Assembly: GCF_021391495.1 (NCBI RefSeq)
Contig: NZ_CP090063.1
Location: 1,488,001-1,552,000 of the forward strand
Length of the DNA stretch: 64,000 bases
Direction: 5' to 3'
Source: Amycolatopsis acidiphila
GTDB taxonomy: Bacteria > Actinomycetota > Actinomycetes > Mycobacteriales > Pseudonocardiaceae
Below are positions 26,693 to 35,567 of the stretch, in pieces; the stretch's first letter is position 1, and each line of letters opens with the position of its first letter. The notes below the pieces were generated by a model. It was given only the letters and a program-made list of their open reading frames with translations, had not been told where the DNA came from and made no database searches. The translations under genes and the position numbers were made by a program.

Positions 26693-28297
26693 GTGTTGCG
26701 TACCGAGCCCGCCGGCACCCCGCTCGGCGACGAGTTCCACCTCTACGACACGACCCTGCGCGACGGTGCGCAGCGGGAGGGGATTTCGTACTCGGTCACC
26801 GACAAGCTCGCGGTCGCGCGGTTGCTCGACGAGCTGGGCGTGGGCTTCATCGAAGGCGGCTGGCCGGGGGCATTGCCGAAGGACACCGAGTTCTTCGCGC
26901 GGGCGGCGAAGGGCGAGCTTTCGCTGAAGCACGCGGCACTCGTGGCGTTCGGTTCGACCCGCAAGGCGGGGACGACGGCGGAGAAGGACGCGCAGGTACG
27001 GGCCCTGCTCGACTCCGCGGCGCCGGTGGTCACGCTGGTCGCGAAGTCCGATGTCCGCCACATCGAGCGTGCGCTGCGCGTCGACGTCGCCGAGGCGTGC
27101 GCGATGGTCTCCGACACCGTCTCGTTCCTCGTCCGCGAGGGACGCCGTGTTTTCGTTGACGCGGAACACTTCTTCGACGGCTACGACCACGATCCGGACA
27201 CCGCGCTGCGCGTCCTCGACGCCGCCGCGAACGCCGGCGCCGACGTGGTCGTGCTGTGCGACACCAACGGCGGCCAGCTGCCGCTCGGACTCGCCGAGAC
27301 CGTGCGGAAAGTCAAGGCGCGCACCGGTTTCCGCCTCGGCATCCACTGCCAGGACGACACGTCCTGCGCGGTGGCCAACAGCGTCGCGGCGGTCCAGGCC
27401 GGCGCGACGCACGTGCAGTGCACCGCGAACGGTTACGGGGAACGGGCCGGCAACGCCGACCTGTTCGCCGTGACGGGAAACCTCGTGGCCAAGCTCGGCA
27501 TGGACGTCCTCCCGACCGGAGGGGCCGCCGAGCTGACCCGCGTCTCCCATGCTCTTGCCGAGATCGCGAACATCGCCCCCGACACCCACCAGGCCTATGT
27601 CGGGGCGTCGGCCTTCGCCCACAAGGCGGGGTTGCACGCGAGCGCGATCAAGGTGGATCCGTTGCTGTACAACCACATCGATCCATCTTCCGTCGGCAAC
27701 GACATGCGGGTCCTGGTCACGGAGATGGCCGGCAGGGCCAGCCTGGAGCTCAAGGGACGTGAGCTCGGGGTCGACCTTGCCGGCCGGCCTGAAGCACTCA
27801 CCAGCGCGATCGAGAAGGTGAAGCGGCTGGAGGCCGAGGGCTGGTCCTTCGAGGCCGCCGACGCCTCGCTGGAGTTGTTGTTGCGCAAGGAAGCCGGGGA
27901 GAACCTCGACGACACGCCGTTCACGCTCGAGTCCTACCGCGTGGTGCTCGACCACCGTGGCGACGGCGAGGTGATCTCGGAGGCGACCGTCAAGGTGCAC
28001 GTCAAGGGCGAGCGGGTGATCGAGACCGCCGAGGGAAACGGTCCCGTGCACGCACTGGACGCCGCGCTGCGCAAGGCGTTGCTGCCGTATCTGTCCTGGT
28101 TGGACACTGTGGAGCTGGCGGACTACAAGGTGCGCATCCTCGCCGGGCACCCCGGCACGGACGCCACCACGCGCGTGCTCGTGCAGTCCAGCGACGGCGA
28201 CCGCGAGTGGACCACGGTCGGCGTGCATCCCAACATCGTCGAGGCGAGCTGGCTGGCGATGTGCGACGCGCTGATCCACAAGGACCTGCGCGGCTGA
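26693..28297 (+). CDS. cimA: (R)-citramalate synthase
   Basis: 534 residues from GTG 26693, with GAGGAG as ribosome-binding site; the longer frame from 26606 runs through the attenuator and is rejected. The TIM barrel shows the HMGL-like DTTLRDGAQREGISYS start, DTNGGQLP and the metal-binding HCQDDTSCAVANS. The LeuA-type C-terminal allosteric domain spans about 400-534 (YRVVLDHRGDGEVISEATV, VRILAGHPGTDATTRV). HKAGLHASAI matches CimA and LeuA. It condenses pyruvate and acetyl-CoA to citramalate, the threonine-independent entry to isoleucine. The VEGGWPG-type wording (FIEGGWPG) separates it from LeuA. Confidence 0.95.
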   Translation: MLRTEPAGTPLGDEFHLYDTTLRDGAQREGISYSVTDKLAVARLLDELGVGFIEGGWPGALPKDTEFFARAAKGELSLKHAALVAFGSTRKAGTTAEKDAQVRALLDSAAPVVTLVAKSDVRHIERALRVDVAEACAMVSDTVSFLVREGRRVFVDAEHFFDGYDHDPDTALRVLDAAANAGADVVVLCDTNGGQLPLGLAETVRKVKARTGFRLGIHCQDDTSCAVANSVAAVQAGATHVQCTANGYGERAGNADLFAVTGNLVAKLGMDVLPTGGAAELTRVSHALAEIANIAPDTHQAYVGASAFAHKAGLHASAIKVDPLLYNHIDPSSVGNDMRVLVTEMAGRASLELKGRELGVDLAGRPEALTSAIEKVKRLEAEGWSFEAADASLELLLRKEAGENLDDTPFTLESYRVVLDHRGDGEVISEATVKVHVKGERVIETAEGNGPVHALDAALRKALLPYLSWLDTVELADYKVRILAGHPGTDATTRVLVQSSDGDREWTTVGVHPNIVEASWLAMCDALIHKDLRG

Positions 28298-28301
28298 GCG
28301 G

Positions 28302-29345
28302 TCAGGCGTGCACCCAGCCGGTCAGGTAAGCGTGCCAGTCCTCGGGCGTGGCCGAGAAATCGGCGTACATCGAGACGCCGAACGGCCGGGTGGTGAGGCC
28401 GCCCAGCGCCATCCGGACGCCTTTGACCGCCGCGGCGACGGTCTCGGCGTCGGTGTGGCCTGGCTCGTCGGTGTGGTAGGCGGGCAGGCCGATGAGCAGC
28501 GTGACCCGCGGCGGGACGGCCTCGAGCGCGAGCTCCGTCTGTACGTGGACGTAGCCGGTGTACGCCGTTTCGAGCGGGACACCGGTGTCGTAGGCCATGA
28601 TCGCGACCTCGTCGACCCTGGTCGCCACCTCGCGCAGGTAGCCGGTGGACCAGAAGTGCGGCTTACCCAGCAGCCACCGGGCCGGACCGAGCAGCCCGGG
28701 CAGCGGTTCGAGCTGGTGCGCGGCGACCGACAGCACGGCGTGCCGCGCGAGGGTCAGCTCGTGCACCGAGGACAGCAGCGTCAGGAACCCGGCCGTGCCG
28801 TCGGCGAGCGGTTCGAGGTCGAGGTGCACGCCGTCGAAACCGTCGTCGAGCACCTCGCGGGCGCTGGTGACGATCCGGTCGCGGGTGGCGGGGTCGGCCG
28901 GATCGAGCCCGTCCCGCCCGACGGTGTCGCCGAGCCAGGACTGCACCCGCACGCCGGGCAGGGCGAGGTGCAGCGCCGTGGTGAGCCACCGCGCGTCCGG
29001 TCGCAGCGCGGGGTCGAGGGAGCCGTCGTCCGCCAGCGGTCCGGTGTGGACGAACAGGTCGTGGTTGCCGGTGGACCGAACCCGCGCGGCGAGAGTGTCC
29101 ACATCCGACTGGTCGCGGCGGCCGTCCACCCAGGCGTGCCCGAGCCACAGCCCGTCGGCAGCGCCGGCGCCGGTGTCCGGGGCCGCGGTGCCCATGCCCT
29201 CGGCCCACAGCCAGACCGCGACGGTCGCGAGGATCAGCACCGGGACGAGAACGAGCACGCCGAGCACGATCAGGGCGCGGCGCAGTACGCGTCGGCGTCG
29301 AGTGGGCACACCTCTTGGACGCCGCTCGGCGCCGTCGGTTGTCAC
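28302..29345 (-). CDS. membrane-anchored glycoside-hydrolase-like (TIM-barrel) protein
   Basis: 347 residues from GTG 29345. A basic cytoplasmic N-terminus is followed by one membrane helix (ALIVLGVLVLVPVLILATVA, residues about 25-47), so the body faces outside. The body resembles GH18-type barrels: GLWLGHAWVDG, LFVHTGPLADDG, and a FDGVHLDLEPL strand in which the D-x-x-D-x-D-x-E motif is degenerate. AIMAYDTGVPLE follows. It could be a surface glycosidase or a carbohydrate-binding relative. It is convergent with cimA (4 bp apart) and divergent from the FAH gene, 17 bp away. Confidence 0.65.
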   Translation of the reverse strand: MTTDGAERRPRGVPTRRRRVLRRALIVLGVLVLVPVLILATVAVWLWAEGMGTAAPDTGAGAADGLWLGHAWVDGRRDQSDVDTLAARVRSTGNHDLFVHTGPLADDGSLDPALRPDARWLTTALHLALPGVRVQSWLGDTVGRDGLDPADPATRDRIVTSAREVLDDGFDGVHLDLEPLADGTAGFLTLLSSVHELTLARHAVLSVAAHQLEPLPGLLGPARWLLGKPHFWSTGYLREVATRVDEVAIMAYDTGVPLETAYTGYVHVQTELALEAVPPRVTLLIGLPAYHTDEPGHTDAETVAAAVKGVRMALGGLTTRPFGVSMYADFSATPEDWHAYLTGWVHA

Positions 29346-29362
29346 GAGTAGACTCCGGCGAC

Positions 29363-30133
29363 GTGCGCTTAGCTCGGATTGCTCATGCTGGTGGAGTCGC
29401 GTTCGCTTCGATCGAAGGGGAGGGCGACGGGGCGCAGGTGCTCGAGATCGCCGAGCACCCGTTCGGCAATCCCAACTTCACGGGCAAGCGCTGGCCGCTG
29501 GCCGATGTGCGGCTGCTGGCACCGATCCTGCCGAGCAAGGTGATCGCCGTCGGGCGCAACTACGCCGCGCACGCGGCCGAGTTCGGCAACGAGGTGCCCA
29601 CCTCGCCGATGACCTTCATCAAGCCCTCGACCAGCGTGATCGGCCCCAACGCGGCGATCAAGCTGCCGGCGGAGTCCGAGCGGGTGGACTTCGAGGGCGA
29701 GCTGGCGATCGTCATCGGCCAGCCGGTGCGGAACGTGCCGGCCGCGCGGGCGGCGAGCGTCATCCTGGGGTACACGATCGCCAACGACGTGAGCGCGCGC
29801 GACCTGCAGAAGGCCGACGGTCAGTGGGGGCGTGCCAAGGGGTACGACACGTTCTGCCCGCTCGGGCCGTGGATCGAGACCGCGATCGACCCGTCCGACC
29901 TCGCGCTGCGCACGGAGCTGGACGGTGAGGTCAAGCAGAACTCGCGCACGTCGCTGCTGATCCACAAGATCCCGGAGCTGGTCGAGTTCGTGTCCGGGGT
30001 GATGACCCTGCTGCCCGGTGACGTGATCCTGACCGGCACGCCCGAGGGCGTCGGCCCGATGACCGAGGGCCAGCAGGTGTCGATCACGATCGAGGGCATC
30101 GGCACGCTGATCAACACCGCGCAGAAGGCGTAG
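29363..30133 (+). CDS. fumarylacetoacetate hydrolase family protein
   Basis: 256 residues from GTG 29363. The small N-terminal domain (DUF2437 type) is followed by an FAH fold: KVIAVGRNYAAHAAEFGN, FIKPSTSVIGP, the metal ligands in DFEGELAIVIG (Glu-x-Glu) and ANDVSARDLQ, and the GDVILTGTPEGVG end. Members cleave or isomerise C-C bonds in acylpyruvates or aromatic-ring fission products. The gene sits just upstream of gltX in mycobacteria too (Rv2993c), where its role is not settled. A TAGACT -10 box ends 8 bases before the start, and no ribosome-binding site is visible. Confidence 0.9.
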   Translation: MRLARIAHAGGVAFASIEGEGDGAQVLEIAEHPFGNPNFTGKRWPLADVRLLAPILPSKVIAVGRNYAAHAAEFGNEVPTSPMTFIKPSTSVIGPNAAIKLPAESERVDFEGELAIVIGQPVRNVPAARAASVILGYTIANDVSARDLQKADGQWGRAKGYDTFCPLGPWIETAIDPSDLALRTELDGEVKQNSRTSLLIHKIPELVEFVSGVMTLLPGDVILTGTPEGVGPMTEGQQVSITIEGIGTLINTAQKA

Positions 30134-30194
30134 GGGCAGGGTTCGGAGGCGATCGGGCAAGCGCGCCCGGTCCGCTGCCCCTACGCTCGCGGCC

Positions 30195-30929
30195 GTGACG
30201 AGACCCGAGCGCACGTCGGATTTCCTAAACTCCCTGGTGGTGGGCGAAACCGGTGACTGGGCGACCGGAAAGGGACACATCGCGTATCCCACCCGGGCGC
30301 AGGTCCTGGAGCTGGCCATGGCCATTTCGCGGGGGGTGCCCGGCAACATCGTCGAGTTCGGTACCTGGCAGGGCCACTCGACGAGGGTCATCCGCGATGA
30401 GTTGTGGCGTAGCCGGGTGTGGTAGCCGGGGCGGCGCAAGCGCATCTTCGCGTGCGACTCGTTCGAGGGGCTGGCCGAGGACTACGAGCACCTGAAGGCG
30501 GGCACGTTCAGGACGGCGGTGCCGAAGCTGACCGGGGTGCGGATCGTCAAGGGCTACTTCGACGGCAGCCTGACGCCCGAGCTGGCGAAAGAGGTCGGGA
30601 CGGTCAGCCTCGCCCATCTGGATGCGGATCTCTACAGCTCCACGGTGACCGCCTTGAAGTGGCTGACGCCGTTGTTGCAGCCGGGGAGCCTGCTGTTGTT
30701 CGACGAGCTGCTGGGCGAGGACCCGGCGGAGGCGCGTGCGCTGACGGAATGGGCGGCGGAGACCGGGACGCGGCTGGCGTTTCTCGGTCTGTTCGGCCGG
30801 CACCCGAGCGGGCACGGCGACACGACCGACCGGCGCGGCCTGTTCCAGGTGGTGGGGGAGGAGAAGGTGCGCAACCCGCCGCCGCTGTTCCCGGTCCGGC
30901 TGCGCCGGAAGCTCGCGTCGAAGTGGTGA
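30195..30929 (+). pseudogene. class I SAM-dependent methyltransferase, one in-frame amber codon
   Basis: A single continuous frame of 245 codons is interrupted only by TAG at 30423-30425. Before it: VEFGTWQGHSTRVIRDELW (SAM motif I). After it: RIFACDSFEGLAEDYE, LAHLDADLYSSTVTALKW and LLLFDELLGEDPAEA. Together these make a TylF/macrocin O-methyltransferase-like protein. Length and frame are otherwise intact, so a point mutation (for instance CAG or TGG to TAG) is the likely cause. A TACGCT -10 box 7 bases before GTG 30195 is still present. The choices are a recent nonsense mutation, a sequencing error, or stop-codon readthrough; the first two are likelier. Confidence 0.75.
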
Positions 30930-31086
30930 TGGGTTTCGGATCGGGGGTTTGTGCTGGCGGGTGGGTGAGTGGGTCGGTGGTGGCCGGGTGAGTGGGGCGG
31001 TGGTGGCGGCGCGGCTGGGCCGCCCCTGACCCAGCACCGCTGACCCAGCATCGCTGGCCGGGGTAGCCGGGCCACGGCCCCCACAG

Positions 31087-32496
31087 TCACCGCCTTCGGG
31101 CGAACTCCGGTGCGTGCTCCGGGAACAGCCCCACTCCGATCAGGTACGCCGGCACCTTCCGGGCGGCCGGAACCAAGCCCAGCACCCGGACGATCACCCG
31201 CGGCGGCCCGTTGCGGCGCCCTTCGATCACCGGACGAATGACGCCTCGGTGCATCACGCGCTGGATCGCCTGCACGATGATCGTCGGCAGCCACCGGCGG
31301 CGGTGCACCCTCGCCAGCTCGCGCCGCGTGACCCGCCCCCGGCCCCGCAGGCGGCGCCGACTCGCCACTCGGGCCGAGCCGCCAACCCCACGGGAGCCGC
31401 CGACCCCACCGGAGCCCGCAACGCCCCCGGAGCCGCCGACCCCACCCGAGCCCGCAACGCCCCCGGAGCCCCCAACGCCACCCGAGCCCCCAACCCCACC
31501 CGAGCCGACCCCAGCACCCTGCGCCCGCAACAACGGCCCCGCCAGCAGGCGAGCCGTCGCGACGGCGTCTTGCACCGCCAGGTTGATCCCCACGCCGCCG
31601 ATCGGCGACATCGCGTGCGCTGCGTCGCCGATGCACAGGACGCCGGCCCGGTGCCACCGCCGCAGCAGGTTGAGGCGCACGTCCAGGTGCTTCACGTCGT
31701 CCATGGACTCGAGCTTCCCCACCCGGTCGGCGAACTCCGGCAGCACCTCGGCGATCCGCGCCCGGAACGCGTCCAGCCCCTCGGCCCGCAGCTGCGCGTC
31801 GAGCCCCTTCCCGGCCAGGTACGCGATCTGGAAGTACCCCTCGCGCGGGATCACGACCGCGAAGTGACCATCCCGCATCCCCGGCACCAGCGTCGCCCGC
31901 TCGTCACCCTCGCGCGGGAGCCGGAACCACCACGTGTCCACCGGCACCGGGAACTCCCGCGCCCGCAAACCGGCCAGCGTGCGCACCACCGACCACCGCC
32001 CGTCGCAGCCGACCGTCACGTCCGCGGCGATCTCGCCGGTCTCGCCGTCCGCCGTGCGATACCGCACCCCGGCGACCCGCCCCCGCTCGCGGATCAAGCC
32101 GACCACCTCGGTGTCCATCCGCAGCTCGAAATGCGGCTCCGCGCGCCCGGCATCGGCCAGCAGGTCGAGCAGATCCCACTGCGGAACCATCGCCACGTAC
32201 GGGTGCGGCAGATCCAGCAGCCGGAAGTCGGCCACGGTCAGGCCGGTGCCGTCCGCGAGGGGGATCGAGACCTCGCTCAGCCGGCTCTGCGGCAGCGCCG
32301 CGAACTTCTCGCCGAGGCCCAGCTCGTCCATCAGCGCCTGGGTCGACGGATGCACCGTGTCGCCACGGAAGTCACGCAGGAAGTCGCCGTGCTTCTCCAG
32401 CACGGTCACGTCGACACCGGCCCTGGCGAGCAGGAGTCCCAGCACCATCCCCGCGGGCCCGCCACCGGCGACGAGACAGGTCGTGCGTCCGGTCAT
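31087..32496 (-). CDS. FAD-dependent monooxygenase (PHBH/UbiH fold) with Gly-rich repeat insert
   Basis: 469 residues from ATG 32496, with AGAGG upstream. The GxGxxG start CLVAGGGPAGMVLGLLLARA, the DG motif in VGCDGRWSVVR and the GD motif in VLCIGDAAHAMSPIGGVGIN define a group A flavin monooxygenase. Between NLAVQDAVATARLLAGPL and the helical C-terminus lies an insert of about 45 residues made of GGV(G/A)GS repeats, encoded by an 18-bp tandem repeat. The C-terminal part is basic and carries VPAYLIGVGLFPEHAP. The substrate is probably a small aromatic or polyketide. The repeat lies in a surface region, so activity may be retained. Confidence 0.85.
   Translation of the reverse strand: MTGRTTCLVAGGGPAGMVLGLLLARAGVDVTVLEKHGDFLRDFRGDTVHPSTQALMDELGLGEKFAALPQSRLSEVSIPLADGTGLTVADFRLLDLPHPYVAMVPQWDLLDLLADAGRAEPHFELRMDTEVVGLIRERGRVAGVRYRTADGETGEIAADVTVGCDGRWSVVRTLAGLRAREFPVPVDTWWFRLPREGDERATLVPGMRDGHFAVVIPREGYFQIAYLAGKGLDAQLRAEGLDAFRARIAEVLPEFADRVGKLESMDDVKHLDVRLNLLRRWHRAGVLCIGDAAHAMSPIGGVGINLAVQDAVATARLLAGPLLRAQGAGVGSGGVGGSGGVGGSGGVAGSGGVGGSGGVAGSGGVGGSRGVGGSARVASRRRLRGRGRVTRRELARVHRRRWLPTIIVQAIQRVMHRGVIRPVIEGRRNGPPRVIVRVLGLVPAARKVPAYLIGVGLFPEHAPEFARRR
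31379..31505 (-). repeat. 18-bp tandem repeat inside the monooxygenase gene
   Basis: About seven imperfect 18-bp units of the form GCC(C/G)(C/G)CAACGCC(A/C)CC(C/G)GA on the plus strand. On the coding (minus) strand each unit encodes Gly-Gly-Val-(Gly/Ala)-Gly-Ser, keeping the reading frame. The repeats are cleaner at the DNA than needed for the protein, pointing to slippage expansion. Confidence 0.85.
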
Positions 32497-32584
32497 CGTC
32501 CCCACCTCTTTTTCATCGTCCGTTGAATAAATCCAGGATGGCCTCCGAGTACGCGTTCGTCAAGCGGGATACGCTGGATGGGCT

Positions 32585-34063
32585 ATGACTGAGACCGCGG
32601 TACGCGCACGCTTCTGCCCCTCGCCGACCGGCACCCCGCACGTCGGGCTGATCCGCACGGCGCTGTTCAACTGGGCCTTCGCCCGTCACCACGGCGGCAC
32701 GCTGGTGTTCCGGATCGAGGACACCGACGCCGCCCGGGACAGCGAAGAGTCCTACCAGCAGCTGCTCGAAGCGTTGCGCTGGCTGGGCATCGACTGGGAC
32801 GAGGGCCCGGACGCCGGCGGCGAGTACGGCCCGTACCGGCAGAGCGAGCGCCGCGACATCTACGCCGACATCGCGCGCCGCCTACTCGAGGCCGGCGAGC
32901 TGTACGAGGCGTACTCGACCAACGACGAGGTCGAGGCCCGCCGCAAGGCCGCGGGACAGGACCCCAAGCTGGGCTACGACAACTTCGACCGCGACCTCAC
33001 CGAGGAGCAGCGGGCCGCGTTCCGCGCGGAGGGCCGCAAGCCGGTGCTGCGGCTGCGCATGCCGGCCAAGGACCTCACCTGGCACGACCTCGTGCGCGGT
33101 CCCATCACCTTCCCCGGCGCCACCGTGCCCGACCCGGTCCTGGTGCGCGCGAACGGCGACCCGCTCTACACCCTGACCAACCCGGTCGACGACGCGCTGA
33201 TGCGCATCACGCACGTGCTGCGCGGCGAGGACCTGCTGCCCTCGACGCCGCGGCAGCTCGCGCTGTACGAGGCGCTGCAGCGCATCGGCGTCACCGACTT
33301 CACCCCCGAGTTCGGCCATCTGCCGTACGTGATGGGGGAGGGCAACAAGAAACTGTCCAAACGCGACCCGCAGTCGAACCTGTTCAACTACCGCGACCGC
33401 GGGTTCATCCCCGAGGGCCTGCTCAACTACCTGGCCCTGCTGGGCTGGTCCATCGCCGACGACCGCGACGTGTTCAGCGTGGCCGAACTGGTCCAGGCCT
33501 TCGATATCGGCAAGGTCAGCGCGAACCCGGCCCGGTTCGACACCAAGAAGGCCGAGGCGATCAACGGCACGCACCTGCGGGCGCTGCCCGTCGAGGATTT
33601 CGTGCAGCGGGTGATTCCCTATCTGACCACCGCCGGCGTCCTTCCCGCGCAGCCGAGTCACGAGCAGCTGGACAAGCTGCGCGCGATCGCGCCGCTCGTG
33701 CAGGAGCGGGTGACGGTGCTCGGCGACGCGGCCGGCCTGGTGCGCTTCCTGTTCGTCGACGACGACAAGTTCGCTCCGGAGGAGGACGCCGCGACCAAGG
33801 CGCTCGGGCCCGACTCGGAGCCCGTGCTGCGCGCGTCCATCGAGGCGCTCGAACCGCTCTCGTCCTGGGAGGCGCCCGCCATCGAGCAGGCGCTCAAGGA
33901 CGCGCTCGTCGAGGGTCTGGGTCTCAAGCCCCGTAAGGCTTTCGCGCCGGTTCGGGTGGCTGTCACGGGTCGTACCGTTTCGCCGCCGCTGTACGAGTCG
34001 ATGGAACTGCTTGGCCGGTCGACATCACTCGCTCGGCTGATGCGCGCACTGCCGGGCAACTGA
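32585..34063 (+). CDS. gltX: glutamyl-tRNA synthetase
   Basis: 492 residues. The class I signature HIGH appears as [10 protein letters not shown] (residues 12-21) and KMSKS as KKLSKR (about 255). [15 protein letters not shown] and the PTGxPHxG neighbourhood are typical of bacterial discriminating or non-discriminating GluRS. The C-terminal anticodon-binding domain (about 320-492) ends with [15 protein letters not shown]. With GatAB in the window, Gln-tRNA is probably made via Glu-tRNA(Gln), so GltX is presumably non-discriminating (inference). Gln and Glu tRNAs lie close downstream. A TACGCT -10 element ends 9 bases before the ATG. Confidence 0.97.
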   Translation: MTETAVRARFCPSPTGTPHVGLIRTALFNWAFARHHGGTLVFRIEDTDAARDSEESYQQLLEALRWLGIDWDEGPDAGGEYGPYRQSERRDIYADIARRLLEAGELYEAYSTNDEVEARRKAAGQDPKLGYDNFDRDLTEEQRAAFRAEGRKPVLRLRMPAKDLTWHDLVRGPITFPGATVPDPVLVRANGDPLYTLTNPVDDALMRITHVLRGEDLLPSTPRQLALYEALQRIGVTDFTPEFGHLPYVMGEGNKKLSKRDPQSNLFNYRDRGFIPEGLLNYLALLGWSIADDRDVFSVAELVQAFDIGKVSANPARFDTKKAEAINGTHLRALPVEDFVQRVIPYLTTAGVLPAQPSHEQLDKLRAIAPLVQERVTVLGDAAGLVRFLFVDDDKFAPEEDAATKALGPDSEPVLRASIEALEPLSSWEAPAIEQALKDALVEGLGLKPRKAFAPVRVAVTGRTVSPPLYESMELLGRSTSLARLMRALPGN

Positions 34064-34149
34064 CAGTAGAGGGTCACGATCGCGAATCGGCGAAGGCAAT
34101 CACCTTGTCGGTCGAATCGCGAAAGCGCTCAGTCCCCTAGCCTCACTTG

Positions 34150-34929
34150 GTGGATTTTGCTCGCCCCCGTTCCTCGGCCCCTGTCACCACCCTCGGCACC
34201 CCGGCCGATCCCTGGACCCCGCCAAGCCTGCGCCTGGTTTGCCTGGACATCGACGACACCCTGATCGACTTCAGTGCGGCCTGCCGCCGTGCTCTCGCGG
34301 CGCTCCTCGGCCGCGCCGACATGTGGCCGCTGTGGGAGCGGATCACCGACCGGCACGTCGCGCTGGTCGTGGCGGGGGAGATCGACTACGCCTCGATGCA
34401 CTTCAGACGCACGCAGTGCTTCCTGGGGGAGCTGGGGGTGGTCGTCGACGGCGAGGACATCACGCGCTTCGAAGCGCGGCGCAAGGTTCTGCTGCGCCGG
34501 TCCTGGCGCCTGTTCGACGACGTGCTGCCGTGCCTGGACTGGCTGCGCGCCGCGGGGGTGCTGCTCGCGGCCGTGACGAACGCCTCAGGCGCACATCAGC
34601 GCGCGAAACTGGCCGACCTGGGGCTGGCCCGCTTCTTCGACCACGTGGCCATCGCCGGTGAGATCGGTGTCGCCAAGCCCGATCCCGTGATGTTCCACTC
34701 AGTCTGCGCGACGCTCGGCTGCGACCCCGGTGAGGCGGCGCACGTGGGCGACAAGCTGGGGACCGACGCCGTGGGCGCCCGGGACGCGGGCCTGCAGGGC
34801 GTCTGGCTCGACCGGCACGACACGGGCACGCAGGTGCCCGACGGCGTGCATGTCATCGCCGGCCTCGACGACCTGCCGCAGCTGCTGGTCAGCGAGTTCG
34901 CCCGGATCGGCGTCCCGGCGCAGCGGTGA
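34150..34929 (+). CDS. HAD-superfamily hydrolase
   Basis: 259 residues from GTG 34150 (a TTG directly before is the alternative). Motif I is LVCLDIDDTLIDFSAA with the nucleophile Asp, motif II is LLAAVTNASGAHQ, motif III Lys is in IGVAKPDPVMF, and motif IV is AAHVGDKLGTDAVGARDAGL. The cap is helical (C1). It is a phosphatase of the type acting on sugar phosphates or nucleotides; the substrate is not predictable. TAGCCT, a -10 box, ends 6 bases before the GTG, suggesting a leaderless transcript. Confidence 0.9.
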   Translation: MDFARPRSSAPVTTLGTPADPWTPPSLRLVCLDIDDTLIDFSAACRRALAALLGRADMWPLWERITDRHVALVVAGEIDYASMHFRRTQCFLGELGVVVDGEDITRFEARRKVLLRRSWRLFDDVLPCLDWLRAAGVLLAAVTNASGAHQRAKLADLGLARFFDHVAIAGEIGVAKPDPVMFHSVCATLGCDPGEAAHVGDKLGTDAVGARDAGLQGVWLDRHDTGTQVPDGVHVIAGLDDLPQLLVSEFARIGVPAQR

Positions 34930-35021
34930 TCCCGGCCCCCGGTGACGGGGCATGGGAGCCGTGGTCTAGTATTTTCTCTCGGCGGTGCTGCTCCGGATCG
35001 CGACCGGACCGGCAAAACCGT

Positions 35022-35093
35022 TGGGGTATGGTGTAATCGGCAGCACGACTGATTCTGGTTCAGTTAGTCTAGGTTCGAGTCCTGGTACCCCAG
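35022..35093 (+). tRNA. tRNA-Gln (anticodon CTG)
   Basis: 72 nt plus CCA added post-transcriptionally. The acceptor stem TGGGGTA pairs with TACCCCA, discriminator G. The anticodon stem ACTGA/TCAGT encloses loop TTCTGGT, anticodon CTG. The T arm is AGGTTCGAGTCCT. The D arm GGTGTAATCGGCAGC is short, typical of Gln tRNAs. A TAGTAT -10-like element lies at 34967-34972. Confidence 0.95.
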
Positions 35094-35145
35094 CTGCGAA
35101 GAGAAAAATCGGTTCTGCTAAGGTTTCTCTCGCAACAAAGAGCAA

Positions 35146-35218
35146 GCCCCCGTCGTCTAGCGGCCTAGGACGCCGGCCTCTCACGCCGGTAGCGTGGGTT
35201 CGAATCCCATCGGGGGTA
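35146..35218 (+). tRNA. tRNA-Glu (anticodon CTC)
   Basis: 73 nt. The acceptor stem GCCCCCG pairs with CGGGGGT (terminal G-U), discriminator A. The anticodon stem CCGGC/GCCGG surrounds loop CTCTCAC, anticodon CTC. The T arm is GTGGGTTCGAATCCCAT. It is probably co-transcribed with the Gln tRNA 52 bases upstream. Confidence 0.96.
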
Positions 35219-35224
35219 CGCACG

Positions 35225-35257
35225 AAAACCGCCGACCATTACGGTCGGCGGTTTTTT
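35225..35257 (+). terminator. terminator of the tRNA operon
   Basis: AAAACCGCCGACC (35225-35237) pairs with GGTCGGCGGTTTT (35243-35255) around loop ATTAC, with T residues to 35257. It is strong and bidirectional in appearance, closing the tRNA-Gln/tRNA-Glu transcript. Confidence 0.92.
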
Positions 35258-35567
35258 CGTTTCGGAATTCCTGTCGCCGATCGGGTTCTCGTCGCGCTCA
35301 GGCACGAGCCGCTAGCGCGGACGACCGGGCGTTGTGTCCGTCTTGAGTACTTCATGTCGATCTTCGATGCGCGCTTGGACGGGCGGGTACACCCGGCCGA
35401 AAGCTGCGGTAAACCGTTATTCAAAAAGTGACGACAGTCGCTTCCGCGGCTGTTATTTTTCCTCTGCCCGTCACACTTCTGGGGGACAAGGCGCTTGTCG
35501 CGCTGATCTTTGTCGTGCCCGCTCGGGGGTCGTGTGACTTCGTTTGCACCCCTTCGAGGAGGATTGA
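35258..35567 (+). promoter_or_regulatory. 310-bp upstream region of the sedolisin gene
   Basis: No credible coding frame was found. The composition is less GC-rich than its surroundings, as in many regulated promoters. A perfect dyad GACAAG-GCG-CTTGTC lies at 35485-35499, about 70 bases before the start, and could bind a dimeric regulator. GAGGAGGA at 35556-35563 is the ribosome-binding site. No clear -35/-10 pair was assigned. Confidence 0.5.

Noticed and set aside
30195-30929. UAG as a pyrrolysine or programmed readthrough codon
   Set aside because: The family does not use a special residue there, no recoding structure was seen, and no pyrrolysine machinery is known for this group. A simple nonsense mutation explains it.
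31379-31505. The 18-bp repeat as a CRISPR array
   Set aside because: The units are directly contiguous without spacers, in-frame, and encode a Gly-rich loop.
35022-35258. tRNA-Gln/Glu as an integration site for a mobile island
   Set aside because: Downstream there is no integrase gene and no repeated tRNA 3' end. The sedolisin and glycan genes have normal local composition.
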